This document shows, piece by piece, positions 34,901 to 46,962 of a DNA stretch of 64,000 nucleotides. The notes beneath the pieces were generated by a model, which saw only the letters and a program-made list of their open reading frames with translations, made no database searches and was not told the origin of the DNA. Every line of letters begins with the position of its first letter. Position 1 is the stretch's first letter. The position numbers and the translations under genes were made by a program. Source of the DNA: Arachis hypogaea. Its lineage: Eukaryota; Streptophyta; Magnoliopsida; Fabales; Fabaceae. The stretch covers positions 96,187,827-96,251,826 of the forward strand of contig NC_092041.1 of the NCBI RefSeq assembly GCF_003086295.3. Reading direction: 5' to 3'.

Positions 34901-35478
34901 TATTTTTAATTTTGATTTTCGTTGTTTATGTTTGCAGGGGTACAAAATTGATGACAACATGCTAGGCTTTATATTGACCGAAACATGCTAAAAGAGTCAA
35001 GGATTATAAATTCTACATTATACAAATTTTATATTAGGAAAAAATTGTATTTAGTTGAATTTATAGAACTTATTTTATTGTAAAAGAATCTTAATTATAT
35101 GTAAGATATTTTAATTATCTATATGATTATATATTATATAAATGTTGAGTTAGCGCATTTAAAAAATTAATTGCAAAATGAATCTATTTGTGTAACTAAG
35201 AATAAAAAATGTTACAAAAGTAAGTAGTATTTTGTAACAAAATATTATAACATTACAAAAAAGATTTTATTTGTTAAATTTGTTATCACTTTTGTAACAA
35301 ATTTCAGTTTTTGTATAAAAAAAAATTTGTTACAAAAGATTACTTTGTATTGTAACAGTTTTATTTTTTGTTATAAAACTTTTTGTAACGGGCCTTTTTT
35401 TGTTACAAATTCCTTTTGTTTCAAAATTTTGGTTTTTTGTAACAATTTTTTTTACAAATATTTCTTTTTCTTGTAGTG
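31981..35478. mobile_element. Complete non-autonomous CACTA transposon
   Basis: The termini are CACTACAAGAAAA and TTTTTCTTGTAGTG, inverted repeats of each other. The 3-bp flanks TTA and ATA match in two of three bases. Both ends (31990-32350 and 35170-35470) carry many TTTGTAACAAA and TTTGTTACAAAA motifs. No transposase ORF is seen in 3,498 bp. It interrupts the RNase H region of a copia element in frame. Confidence 0.88.
32980..33540. other. GC-rich internal segment of the CACTA transposon
   Basis: It is rich in GCCGCC, CCGTCGCCG and GAGAGAG words in an otherwise AT-rich element. It ends near GGGTAAGCAG, a possible splice donor, with a possible acceptor (CTCGCAGGCTC) at about 34140-34150. 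This resembles the 5' part of a captured plant transcript, but no protein family is recognisable. Confidence 0.4.
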
Positions 35479-36637
35479 ATAGGCTTTGTGATTGGAACAC
35501 CAAGATCTTGAAGAACAAAACTCAACCATTGAGCTTCTCGGATGGCTAGAGCTAAAGCTCTATACTCTGCTTCTGAAGAGGAGGCTGCAACTGTTAGTTG
35601 TTTCTTACTCTTTCAAGTAACCAATGAAGGTCCTAAGAAAAAACATTGTGCTGAGATGGATATGCAAGAGTCAACGCAACCAGCCTAATTAGAGTCAGAG
35701 AAACCGGTAAGTTGTAAATCAGAATCTGTAGAGAAGAAGAGGCCTGTAGCAAGAAAACCCTTTATATAACGCAGCACTCTATGTGTTGTCTTCAAATGCT
35801 CAGTAGTAGTGCAATCCAAAAACTGACTCAGATTCCTAATGGCATAGCTTATGTCAAGTCTAGTATTTGATAGATATAAAAGCTTGCCCATAATTCGTCT
35901 ATACTGACCAGAATCAGCGGGCAATTTCCCAGTAGTTTTACTTAGTTTTGCTCCATAATCAATAGGAGTGGTGGCAGGTTTGCACCTTTAAATCCTATTT
36001 TCTTGAGTAAATAAAGGATATATTTTCTCTGGTACAAAGCAATTTTCCGTCTTGGATCTTGCCACTTCTAGACCAAGGAAGTACTTCAAATCTCCCATGT
36101 CTTCGATCCAAAATCTCTCATAAGGAACATCTTTAACTGAGTTAATTTCATTTAGGTAATCACCTGCCAATACTAAGTCATCTACATACACTAGAATTGC
36201 TATGAATCCAAGTGATGTACTCTTGATGAGAGGCTGTCATTTAATTTGCATTGAGTGAATTTTAGCGCAAGTAAAATCGATTTGAGCTTGCAATTCCTTT
36301 GTCTATTAGCTTGTTTTAATCCATACAAGGACTTTTCAAGCTTGCAAACTTGACCTGGTGAGACTTCTAAACTTAGAGGCACCTTCATATAGACCTCCTC
36401 ATTGAGTTCATCATGCAAAAATGCCGTGTTGACATCAACTTGTTTAAGGTGCCACCCTTTTACTACTGCAACAGCCAGCACCATTCTCAAAGTGCCTAGC
36501 TTTACTAAAGGAATGAAGGTATCTCGACAGTCAACACCAGCCACTTGTGTGAATTCTTTGGCAACGAGTCTTGCCTTGTGCCTCTCCACTGTGCCATCCA
36601 GGTGGTATTTGGTACGAAATACCCATTTACAGCCGTT
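35479..36637 (-). pseudogene. Ty1/copia reverse transcriptase and RNase H, decayed
   Basis: On the minus strand: TVERHKARLVAKEFTQ, LKQVDVNTAFLHDEL, KLEKSLYGLKQA, then after a frameshift YVDDLVLAG (the catalytic YVDD), DMGDLKYFLGLEVAR, GKLLYLSNTRLDISYA and SSSEAEYRALALAIREAQWL. Breaks: the frameshift near 36200, TAA near 35990, and TAG at about 35685 where the family has Trp (SDSNWAGC). The 5' side is cut at 36637 by the family II LTR; gag, protease and integrase are absent. Confidence 0.88.
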
Positions 36638-36999
36638 TGATCAACCCCAATTTTGTGGTTTATCTTGTGTTGAATTTAGGAGATTTTGTCAACTTGTCCC
36701 ATATTTATTCAATGAAATAGCATGGTTTTGTGAATCTCTTCTAATTTTTGTTTAAGAGTGAAAACATGCTTTTTAGGCCTTTAAATTGCTAATTTTGATT
36801 TACTTTGATTCTACTTGATGCCTTGATATGTTTGTTGAGTGATTTCAGGTTCATAAGGCAAGGAATGGATGGAAGAAGTGAAGAGAAAAGCATGCAAAGT
36901 GGAGAATTCATGAAGAAATGAGCATTTGGAGAACTCAAGGCCACGCGCACGCATCATCCATGCGTACGCGTGAGGAGGAAATTTGCCAGCGACGCGCAC
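36638..36999 (+). repeat. Family II 5' LTR, first part
   Basis: Homologous to 52449 onwards (GATGCCTTGATATG, AAAACATGCTTTTT, GGCAAGGAATGG). It is cut at 36999 by element 3. The last bases, CGCAC, are one copy of the target duplication. Confidence 0.82.
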
Positions 37000-38521
37000 T
37001 GGTGCACGAAATTGCACTCACACTTTTGCAATTCCGCACAACTAACCAGCAAGTGCACTGGGTCGTCCAAGTAATACCTTACGTGAGTAAGGGTCGATCC
37101 CACGGAGATTGTCGGCTTGAAGTAAGCTATGGTTATCTTGTAACTCTTAGTCAGGATATCAATAATTATCAAGTTTAATTGTGAAAAGTATGAGAACATG
37201 AAATAAGTACTTGTTTTGCAGTAATGGAGAACAGGTTGAGGTTTTGGAGATGCTCTATCTTCTGAATCTCTGCTTTCCTACTGTCTTCTTCTTCAAGCAC
37301 GCAAGGCTCCTTCCATGGCAAGCTGTATGTAGGGTTTCACCGTTGTCAATGGCTACCTCCCATCCTCTCAGTGAAAATGTTCAACGCGCTCTGTCACAGA
37401 ACGGCTAATCATCTGTCGGTTCTCAATCAGGTCGGAATAGAATCCATTGATTCTTTTGCGTCTGTCACTAACGCCCAACCTTCAGGAGTTTGAAGCTCGT
37501 CACAGTCATTCAATCCTTGAATCCTACTCAGAATACTGCAGACAAGGTTTAGACCTTCCGAATTCTCTTGAATGCCGCCATCAATTCTAGCTTATACCAC
37601 GAAGATTCTGATTAAGGAATCCAAGAGATATCTACTCAATCTAAGGTAGAACGGAGGTGGTTGTCAGGCACACGTTCATAGGTGAGAATGATGATGAGTG
37701 TCACGAATCATCACATTCATCAGGTTTAGGAACAAGTGATATCTTAGAATAGAAGCAAGCGTGTTTGAATGAAAAACAGTAGTAATTGCATTAATCCATC
37801 AAGACACAGCAGAGCTCCTCACCCCCAACCATGGGGTTTAGAGACTCATGCTGTAGAAGATACAATGAGAAACATCTAAAGTGTCATGAGGTGTAGATAC
37901 AATGTCAAAATATCCTATTAATAGTGAATTAGTAACCTAGGGCATACATAAATGAGTAAATGACGTAAAAATCCACTTCCGGGGTCCACTTGGTGTGTGC
38001 TTGGGCTGAGCATTGAAGCTTTCATGTGTAGAGACTTTTTCTGGAGTTAAACGCCAGCTTTTATGCCAGTTTGGGTGATTAACTCCAATTTTTATGCCAG
38101 TTCCGGCGTTAAACGCTGGAAATTCTGAAGCTGATTTGCAACGCCGGTTTGGGCCATCAAATTTTGGGCAAAGTATGAACTATTATACATTTCTGGAAAG
38201 CCCAGGATGTCTACTTTCCAACGCCGTTGAGAGCGCACCAATTAGGTTTCTGTAGCTCCAGAAAATCCACTTCGAGTGCAGGGAGGTCAGAATCCAACAG
38301 CATCTGCAGTCCTTTTCAGCCTCTGAATCAGATTTTTGCTCAGGACCCTCAATTTCAGCCAGAAAATACCTGAAATCTCAGAAAAATACACAAACTCATA
38401 GTAAAGTCCAGAATAGTGAATTTTAACTAAAAATTAATAAAAATATAATAAAAACTAACTAAAATATACTAAAAACATACTAAAAACAATGCCAAAAAGC
38501 GTATAAATTATCCGCTCATCA
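37000..38521 (-). repeat. 3' LTR of element 3
   Basis: On the minus strand it runs from TGATGAGCGGATAATTTATA to CGTGCACCA, 1,522 bp. It carries an 11-bp duplication (ACATACTAAAA near 38474) absent from the other LTR. Confidence 0.92.
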
Positions 38522-38558
38522 CAACACCAAACTTAAATTTTTGCTTGTCCCCAAGCAA
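38522..38558 (-). promoter_or_regulatory. Hairpin plus AAGTTTGGTGT module at the 3' LTR border (element 3)
   Basis: On the minus strand: TTGCTTG and CAAGCAA around GGGA, followed by the AAGTTTGGTGTTG string up to the LTR start. Confidence 0.7.
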
Positions 38559-39607
38559 CTGAAAATCAAGATAGAATAAAAAGAAGAGAATATACTATAG
38601 GCTCCAAAATATCAAAGAAACTTAGCTCCAATTAGATGAGCGGGACTAGTAGCTTTCTGCTTCTGAACAGTTTTGGCATCTTACTTTATCCTTTGAAGTT
38701 TAGAATGATTGGCATCTATAGGAACTCAGAACTCAGATAGTGTTATTGATTCTCCTAGTTAAGTATGATTATTCTTGAACATAGCTACTTTATGAGTCTT
38801 GGCTGTGGCCCAAAGCACTCTGTCTTCCAGTATTACCACCGGATACATATATGCCACAGACACATACTAGGGTGAACCTTTTCAGATTGTGACTCAGCTT
38901 TGCTAAAGTCCCCAATTAGAGGTGTCCAGGGTTCTTAAGCACACTCTTTTTGCCTTGGATCACAAATTTATTATTATTTTTTTCTTTTTCTTTTTCCTCT
39001 TTTTTTTTACTCACTGCTTTTTCTTGCTTCAAGAATCAATTTGATGATTTTTTCAGATCCTCAATAACATTTCTCCTTTTCCATCATTCTTTCAAGAGCC
39101 AACAATTTTAACATTCTTAAAACTACAAATTCAAAAGAAATATGCACTGTTCAAGCATTCATTCAGAAAACAAAAAGTATTGTCACCACATCAAACTAAT
39201 TCAACTAGTTTCAGAGATGAATTTGAAATCCTGTACTTCTTGTTCTTTTGTGATTAAAGCATTTTTCATTTAAGAGAGGTGATGGATTCATAGGACATTC
39301 ATAGCTTTAAGATATAAACCTTAAATTTTATTAATCATGAATTAAGAACAAGACTCAAAAATAGATATAAGATAAGACTAATAGTGATATATCAAAAATT
39401 CAAGTAGGCTCCTAATGATAGAGGTTATCACAGAGTTAGGACTCAACAACCTTGATTTTGAGAAGTGGATGCTCCCTCAACTTGAGGGGAGAACTTTTGG
39501 CGTTTCAACTCTTGAAGTTCACGCCCCTATTTTTCTTGTTCCTTCAGCAATTTGCAGAGCATGCAGTTTTGATTCTGCTGTTCTTCCTTAAGTTGTTCCA
39601 TAGTTTC
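38559..39607 (-). other. 3' non-coding tail of element 3
   Basis: Homologous to 5000-6009 and 13531-14412. Near 39470-39610 it still encodes the lost C-terminus of the env-position ORF (EQLKEEQQNQN, LLKEQEK) behind a stop codon. Confidence 0.7.
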
Positions 39608-40555
39608 TTACAACTTGGTGATAGATGATTCTAGGCTGGCCCAGTAGTTAATTTCAGAAAATTCAGGGAGGAACTCCTGCACCCTCTTTTTGATAGAGTT
39701 GTCTTGCATTTGTCCTTCCATTGACTTCTTAGTGATTGGATGTTCAATTGGTATGAATTCATCTACTCCCATCTTCACCCCAGCTTCTTTACAGAGCAAG
39801 GAGATCAAGCTTGGGTAAGCCAGTTTGGCTTCAGTGGAATTCTTGTTTGCAATTGTGTAGATCTCACAAGCAATCAGATGATGAACCTCCACTTCTCTTC
39901 CAAGCATAATGCAATGAATCATCACTGCTCTCTTGATAGTGACCTCAGAACGGTTGCTAGTGGGCAATATGGAGCGCCCAATAAAGTCTAGCCAGCCTCT
40001 TGCAATTGGTTTGAGGTCTCCCCTCTTGAGGTGGTTTGGGACACCTTTTGAATTGGTTATCCAATTAGTTCCAGGGAGGCAAATGTCTTCTAAAACTTGA
40101 TCCAACCCCTTATCTGCTCTTACCATTCTCCTATTAAAGGATTCAGGATCATCTTGCAGTTGAGGCAATTTGAAGACCTCTCTTATTTTGTCCAGATGGA
40201 AGTAGATAACTTTCCCTCTGACCATGGTTCTGTAAGTATGGAAAGCAGTTCCAGTCATTCTCTGCTTATCTGTCAGCCACAGATTTGAGTAGAATTCCTG
40301 AACCATATTTCTTCCAACCTTTATCTCAGGATTGGTTAGAACTTCCCATCCTCTGTTTCGAATTTGCTCTTGGATCCCTGGATATTCATCTTCTTTCAGA
40401 TCGAATTTGACTTCCGGGATCACTTACCTCAGACCCATTATTTTGTGATAATGGTCTTCATGTTCTTTGGTTAAGAACTTCTCTTGATTCCAAAGACTCT
40501 TTGGATTATTCTCTTTCTTGCCTCTTAAATTGGTTTGGTTTCCCTTAGGAGCCAT
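39608..40555 (-). pseudogene. Env-position ORF of element 3 (putative plant transposon protein domain), two stops
   Basis: It starts MAPKGNQTNLRGKK at 40555, 54 nt after the hairpin module. The core matches the intact ORF at 12406 (VIPEVKFDLKEDEYPG, RNRGWEVLTNPE, MVQEFYSNLW, DLKPIARGWLDFIGRSILP, SNRSEVTIKRAVMIH). A TAA at 40424-40426 interrupts the frame just before VIPEV, and a second at 39608-39610 removes a coiled-coil-like tail. Same likely role as the element 2 ORF; inactive here. Confidence 0.83.
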
Positions 40556-40609
40556 GATCTTGATGAATCTTGGCTTAGTGATCACGGAAAAGCACACCAA
40601 ACTTAGAGG

Positions 40610-40629
40610 TTTGCTTGTCCTCAAGCAAA
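40610..40629 (-). promoter_or_regulatory. Hairpin module before the env-position ORF (element 3)
   Basis: On the minus strand TTTGCTTG and CAAGCAAA pair over 8 bp around AGGA, with CTAAGTTTGGTGT after it. A pyrimidine-rich tract lies upstream. Exactly 54 nt separate the hairpin from the ATG. Confidence 0.72.
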
Positions 40630-40956
40630 AGAAAGGAAAGAGGGGAGAGAGGAGGAGAGCAAATTCGAATGGTGGGGAGAAAGAGGTGGCCGAACGTGTA
40701 TTTATAAGGGAGGGGGAGAGATTTCAAAAATTTTGAAGGAGATTTGAGAAGATATGGAAAGAATTTGAGAAAAATTTGAGTTTTTAAAGAAGATTTGGGA
40801 AGGATTTGAAAGAGATTTGAAGAATGATTTTAATTTTTGAAAATTTGAAGGTGAATGATGAAAGTTTGAAATGTGTTTATGTAGAAAATTATGGATCAAA
40901 ACAGGAAAGTTTGAAAAAATTTTAATTAGAAAGCAAAATCTCCGTCCCCCACCTTT

Positions 40957-41236
40957 CTGGCGTTAAACGCCCAGAATGGTATCCATTCTAGCGTTTAACA
41001 CCCAATTGTTGGCCATTGTGGGCGTTTAACGCCCAGCCAGGTACCCTGGCTGGCGTTAAACGCCAGAATTCCCTTTATCACTGGGCGTTTTGATAAACAC
41101 CCAGGATGCTGCACAACTGGCGTTAAACGCCCAGAATGGGCAAAAATGGCACCTTTACTGGCGTTAAACGCCCAGAATGGTGCCCATTCTGGCGTTTAAC
41201 GCCCAAAGTACCCTTTACTGGCATTTTTTCGCCAGC
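40957..41236 (-). repeat. 31-bp-period palindrome array after pol (element 3)
   Basis: Nine palindromes with left edges near 40957, 40988, 41018, 41050, 41081, 41117, 41158, 41189 and 41218. Six of the eight steps are 29-32 bp; two are longer. This is the longest array in the window. Confidence 0.92.
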
Positions 41237-41342
41237 AAGCTCTTTTTCTTTGCTTTTTGCACTGAATCCTTCTGTAACTCTGTGAATTCCTTCAATTTTG
41301 ATTATTGCCCTTGTAGAAACAAAACATATAACCTGTTAATGA

Positions 41343-41358
41343 CTGGGTTGCCTCCCAG
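41343..41358 (-). other. Post-pol hairpin (CTGGG-AGGCAA-CCCAG)
   Basis: A 5-bp stem whose outer pair is C-G, against T-A in element 2, with the same AGGCAA loop. It lies 42 nt after the pol stop. Confidence 0.78.
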
Positions 41359-41400
41359 CAAGCACTTCTTTATTGTCTTTAGCTGGACCTTCACTGAGGA

Positions 41401-44400
41401 TCATTCCAGCCTCAGTTTTGAGCATTCTTGCTCAAAATTGCTTTCAAGATAATGCTTGATCCTCTGTCCATTAACAATGAACTTTTTGTCAGAATCAGTA
41501 TCCTGAAGCTCAACATATCCATATGGTGACACTCTTGTAATCACATACGGACCCCTCCATCGGGATTTAAGTTTTCCTGGGAACAATCTGAGCCTAGAGT
41601 TGAAGAGCAGAACTTTTTGTCCTGGCTCAAAGACTCTGGATGACAACTTCTTGTCATGCCACTTCTTTGCCTTTTCCTTATAAATCTTTGCATTTTCAAA
41701 GGCACTGAGTCTAAATTCATCTAGCTCATTTAGCTGGAGCAATCTTTTTTCACCAGTTAACTTAGCATCCAGGTTTAGGAATATGGTTGCCTAATAGGCT
41801 TTATGTTCCAGTTCCACGGGCAGATGACAGGCCTTGCCATACACAAGTTGGTATGGAGAGGTTCCTATTGGAGTCTTGAATGCTGTTCTGTATGCCCACA
41901 GAGCATCATCCAAGCTCTTTGCCCAATCCTTTCTTCGGGCCATTACAGTCCATTCTAGGATTCTTTTTAGCTCTCTGTTAGAGACTTCAGCTTGCCCATT
42001 TGTCTGTGGATGATATGGGGTTGCCACTTTGTGGCTAATTCCATATCGGACCATAGCAGAGTAAAGCTGTTTATTGCAGAAATGAGTACCCCTATCACTG
42101 ATTAGGACTCTGGGAACACCAAATCTGCTGAAGATGTGTTTCTGGAGGAATTTCAGCATGGTCTTAGTATCATTAGTGGGTGTAGCAATTGCTTCTACCC
42201 ACTTAGATACATAGTCCACTGCCACTTGAATGTAAGTGTTTGAGTATGATGGTGGAAACGGACCCATGAAGTCAATCCCCCATACATCAAACAATTTAAT
42301 CTCTAAGATCCCTTGTTGAGGCATGGCGTATCCGTGAGGCAAGTTACCAGCTCTTTGGCAGCTGTCACAGTTACGCACAAACTCTCGGGCATCTCTATAG
42401 AGAGTAGGCCAGTAGAAGCCACATTGGAGGACCTTAGTGGCTGTTCGCTCACTTCCAAAATGTCCCCCATACTGTGATCCAAGGCAGTGCCATAGGATCC
42501 TTTGTGCTTCCTCTCTGGGTACACATCTGCGGATCATTCCATCTGCACATCTCTTAAAGAGATATGGCTCATCCCATAGGTAGTACTTGGCATCTGAAAT
42601 TAATTTCTTTCTTTGCACCCTGCTGTACTCCTGGGGTATGAACCTCACAGCTTTGTAATTTGCAATATCTACAAACCATGGAGCTTCCTGAATGGCAAAG
42701 AGTTGCTCATCTGGGAAAGTCTCAGAGATCTCAGTAGAAGGGAGGGACGCCTCAGCTACTGGTTCTATTCGGGATAGATGATCAGCTACTTGGTTCTCTG
42801 TCCCTTTTCTGTCTCTTATTTCTATATCAAACTCTTGCAGAAGTAACACCCATCTTATGAGCCTGGATTTTGAATCCTGCTTTGTGAGTAAGTACTTAAG
42901 AGTAGCATGGTCAGTGTACACAATCACCTTTGATCCCACTAGATAGGATCTAAACTTGTCAATGGCATAGACCACTGCAAGTAACTCTTTTTCTGTGATT
43001 GTGTAATTCTTCTGTGCATCATTTAGAACACGGCTGGCATAATAAATGACGTGCAGAAGCTTGTTATGCCTCTGTCCCAACACTGCACCAATGGCATGGT
43101 CACTGGCATCACACATTAGTTCGAATGGCAATGTCCAGTCTGGTGCAGAGATAACTGGTGCTGTGACCAGCTTGGCTTTCAGGGTCTCAAATACCTGCAG
43201 ACACTGTGTGTCAAACACAAATGGTGTGTCGGCAGCTAGCAGGTTGCTCAGAGGTTTAGCAATTTTCGAAAAATCCTTTATAAACCTTCTGTAGAATCCT
43301 GCATGTCCCAGAAAGCTTCTGATTGCCTTAACATTGGCAGGTGGTGGTAATTTTTCAATTACCTCTACCTTTGCCTTATCCACCTCTATTCCTTTGCTTG
43401 AAATTTTGTGCCCAAGGACAATTCCTTCAGTCACCATAAAGTGACATTTCTCCCAGTTTAAAACCAGGTTAGTCTCTTGGCACCTTTTCAGGACAAGTGC
43501 TAGGTGGTTAAGACAGGAGCTGAATGAGTCTCCATATACTGAGAAGTCATCCATGAAGACTTCCAGGAATTTCTCTACCATATCAGAGAAGATGGATAGC
43601 ATGCATCTCTGAAAGGTTGCAGGAGCATTACATAGACCAAAAGGCATCCTCCTGTAGGCAAACACGCCAGAAGGGCAAGTGAATGCTGTTTTCTCTTGGT
43701 CTTGAGGATCTACTGCAATTTGGTTGTAACCTGAATAGCCATCCAAAAAGCAGTAATAATCATGACCAGCTAGTCTTTCTAGCATTTGGTCTATGAATGG
43801 TAAAGGAAAATGATCTTTTCTGGTGGCTGTATTGAGCCTTCTATAGTCAATACACATACGCCACCCTGTGACTGTTCTTGTAGGAACCAGTTCATTTTTT
43901 TCATTATGAACTACTGTCATGCCTCCCTTCTTGGGAACAACTTGGACAGGGCTCACCCAGGGGCTATCAGAAATAGGATAAATAATCCCAGCCTCTAGTA
44001 ATTTAGTGACCTCTTTTTGCACCACCTCCTTCATGGCTGGATTTAGCCGCCTTTGTGGTTGGACCACTGGTTTGGCATTATCCTCCAATAGGATCTTGTG
44101 CATGCATCTTGCTGGGCTAATGCCCTTAAGATCACTTATGGACCACCCAAGAGCTGTCTTGTGTGTCCTTAGCACTTGAATCAGTGCGTCCTCTTCCTGT
44201 GGATTTAAACAGAGCTTATGATTACAGGAAAGGTATCACCTTCCCCCAGAAATGCATATTTCAGGGATGGTGGTAATGGTTTGAGCTCGGGTTTGGGAGG
44301 TTTCTCCTCTTCCTGAGGGATTTTCAGAGGTTCTATTATTCTCTCTGATTCCTCCAAAGCAGGCTGAACATCTTTAAAGATGTCTTCTAGCTCTGATTCG

Positions 44401-46406
44401 AGACTCTCTGTCATATTGATCTCTTCCACCCAAGAGTCAATAATGTCAGCGCCCATGCAGTCATTCGATGTGTCTGGATGCTGCATAGCTTTTACAGCAT
44501 TCAACTTGAACTCATCCTCATTGACTCTCAGGGTTACTTCCCCTTTTTGTACATCAATGAAAGTTCATCCAGTTGCTAGGAAAGGTCTTCCTAGAATGAG
44601 AGTTGCACTCTTGTGCTCCTCCATTTCCAGCACTACAAAGTCAGTTGGAAAGGCGAATGGCCCAACCTTGACAATCATGTCCTCAATTATGCCTGATGGA
44701 TATTTAATGGAGCCATCAGCAAGTTGGAGGCATATCCGGGTTGGTTTGACTTCTTCAGTCAACCCAAGCTTTCTGATAGTGGATGCAGGTATTAGATTGA
44801 TACTTGCTCCAAGGTCACACAGGGCTGTCTTGGTGCAAGCACCTTCTAATGTGCATGGTATCATAAAGCTTCCTAGATCTTGAAGCTTTTCTGGTAAGCT
44901 TTTCAGAATGACTGCACTGCATTCTTCAGTGAGAAACACTTTTTCAGTTTCTCTCCAATCCTTCTTATGACTTAAGATCTCTTTCATGAACTTAGCATAA
45001 GAAGGTATTTGCTCAAGTGCTTCTGCAAACGGAATCTTTATTTCAAGAGTCCTTAAATAGTCTGCAAAGCGGGCAAATTGCTTATCCTGTTCCACTTGGC
45101 GGAGTTTCTGAGGATACGACATCTTGGCTTTATATTCATCAACCTTAGTTGCTGCAGGTTTATTCCTTACAGAGGTGGTTGGAGAAGCCTTTTTAGAGGG
45201 GCTACTATCAGCACTCTCAGGTGTCTGATTCCCCATTGGCGTTTGAATGCCAAGATTGGGTGAAGAATGGGCGTTTAACGCCAACTTTTTCCCTTTTTCT
45301 GGCGTTTGAACGCCAGAACTGGGCAGGGAATGGGCGTTTAACGCCAGCTTTTCCCCCTTTTCTGGTGTTTGGACGCCAAGAGTATTCCTTTCTGGGCTCT
45401 TACTATCTTCAGAGGGATTTTGGACAGTGGTTTGGTTATCCTCTGTCAATTGTCCCTTTATTGGCTTCTTGCTACTTTGAGCAGTGTTATTCAATGTCTT
45501 CCCACTCCTCAGTTGAACTGCTTGGCATTCTTCTGTTATCTGTTTAGATAACTGCTATTTTGCCAGATTCAACTGTGATTCTATGTTCTTGTTAGCAATT
45601 TTAGTTTCTTGGAGCATCTCTTTAAATTCTGCTAACTGTTTTGTCATAAGGTATAATTGCTGATTAAGCTCAACCATCTGTTCTTGAGGATTAGGATCAG
45701 TGGCTACTGCCATAACTTCTTCTTTTGTAGAGAACTCATTGTTAGAGTACAAATATTAATTTCTAGCAACAGTGTCTATAAGCTCTTGAGCCTCTTCAAT
45801 CGTCTTTCTCATATGTATAGATCCACCAGATGAGTGGTCTAGAGACATCTGAGCTTTTTCTGTAAGCCCATAGTAGAAGATGTCTAACTGTACCTACTCT
45901 AAAAACATTTCAGAGGGGCATTTTCTTAGCATACCTCTATACCTCTCCCAAGCATTATAAAGGGATTCATTATCCTCTTGTTTAAAGCCTTGGATGTCCA
46001 GCCTTAGCTGTGTCATCCTTTTTGGAGGGTAAAATTGATTCAGGAATTTGTCTGATAACTGTTTCCATGTCTTTATGCTTGCTGTAGGTTGGTTATTCAA
46101 CCACCTCTTAGCTTGATCTTTTATAGCAAATGGAAACAGTAATAGTCTGTAGACATCCTGATCCACCTCTTTATCACGTACTGTGTCAGCATTTTGTAAG
46201 AATTGTGCCAGAAACTCAGTAGGTTCTTCCTGTGGAAGACCAGAATACTGGCAATTTTGCTGCACCATGATAATGAGTTGAGAATTTAGCTCAAAGCTGC
46301 TTGCTTTAATGGGAGGTATACAGATGCTACTCCCATATGCAGCTGTAGTGGGGTTAGCATATGACCCCAAAGTCCTTCTGGACTGTTCAATTCCACTTAG
46401 GTCCAT
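41401..46406 (-). pseudogene. Gag-pol of element 3: gag, protease, RT, RNase H, integrase, with several breaks
   Basis: gag begins MDLSGIEQSRRTLGSYANP at 46406 and is only distantly like the gag of elements 2, 4 and 5 (shared YRLLLFPFAIKDQAKRWL and FYPPKRMTQLR patterns). Protease has DLGAS, RT has FMDDF, RNase H has the intact MCDASDH, and integrase has GIDFMGP, SDRGTHF and AEVSNRE. gag and pol share one frame. Breaks: TAG 45894, TAA 45756, TAG 45555, TGA 44565 (Arg codon in element 1), a 1-nt deletion near 44200, and TAG 41791 (Trp in element 1). From 44175 to 41791 the RT-integrase part is one open stretch of 794 codons. Confidence 0.93.
45236..45378 (-). repeat. 31-bp-period palindrome array in the gag-protease linker (element 3)
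   Basis: Left edges at 45236, 45267, 45299, 45330 and 45362 (steps 31, 32, 31, 32). Same place in the protein as the array at 78-252 of element 1; encodes GVQTPEKG and ALNAHS peptides. Confidence 0.9.
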
Positions 46407-46939
46407 AATGGAGAAAGGGACTATGATATGAATTCACAAGTAAAGTAAAATTTTTTTTTAGTTGACCGAAAAAAATAAAATAAAACAAAAGGAAAATAAA
46501 ATAAATTTTCGAAAACTAAAAGAAATAAGATCAAAGCAAATTGAAGACTAAATCAAGTAGTTAATTAAAAAGATTTTGGAATTAGCAATTGAAAAGATAT
46601 GATTGAAAATTATTTTGAAAGAGATTTAATTTTTTTTTTGAAATGAGGAAAGAGAAAAACAACAAAATGACACCAAACTTAAAATTTTTAGAAAATCAGA
46701 CACAAATTTTTGAAAACTTAAAGGAAAACACAAAGAAGACACCAAACTTAAAATTTTTAAGGATCAAGAAAGGCCTAAGGGTATGCAAATTCGAAAAATA
46801 AAAGAAAACAAAAGCATGCAATTGACACCAAACTTAAAATATGAAACTAAACTCAAATAAAAGACTCTAAACCAACAAAAATAAAACAATCCTAATCTAA
46901 GCAACAAGATAAACCGTCAGTTGTCCAAACTCGAACAAT
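46407..46939 (-). other. Leader of element 3
   Basis: Short, A/T-rich and without the palindrome array. It holds three copies of AAGTTTGGTGT on the minus strand (46670-46680, 46739-46749, 46825-46835). Confidence 0.7.
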
Positions 46940-46956
46940 CCCCGGCAACGGCGCCA
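46940..46956 (-). other. Primer binding site of element 3, tRNA-Asp type
   Basis: TGGCGCCGTTGCCGGGG on the minus strand, 6 nt from the 5' LTR. Confidence 0.93.
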
Positions 46957-46962
46957 AAAACT

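Noticed and set aside
36402..36755. Plus-strand open frames over the copia RT and in pol regions of element 3
   Set aside because: Antisense shadows of the real minus-strand coding sequence.
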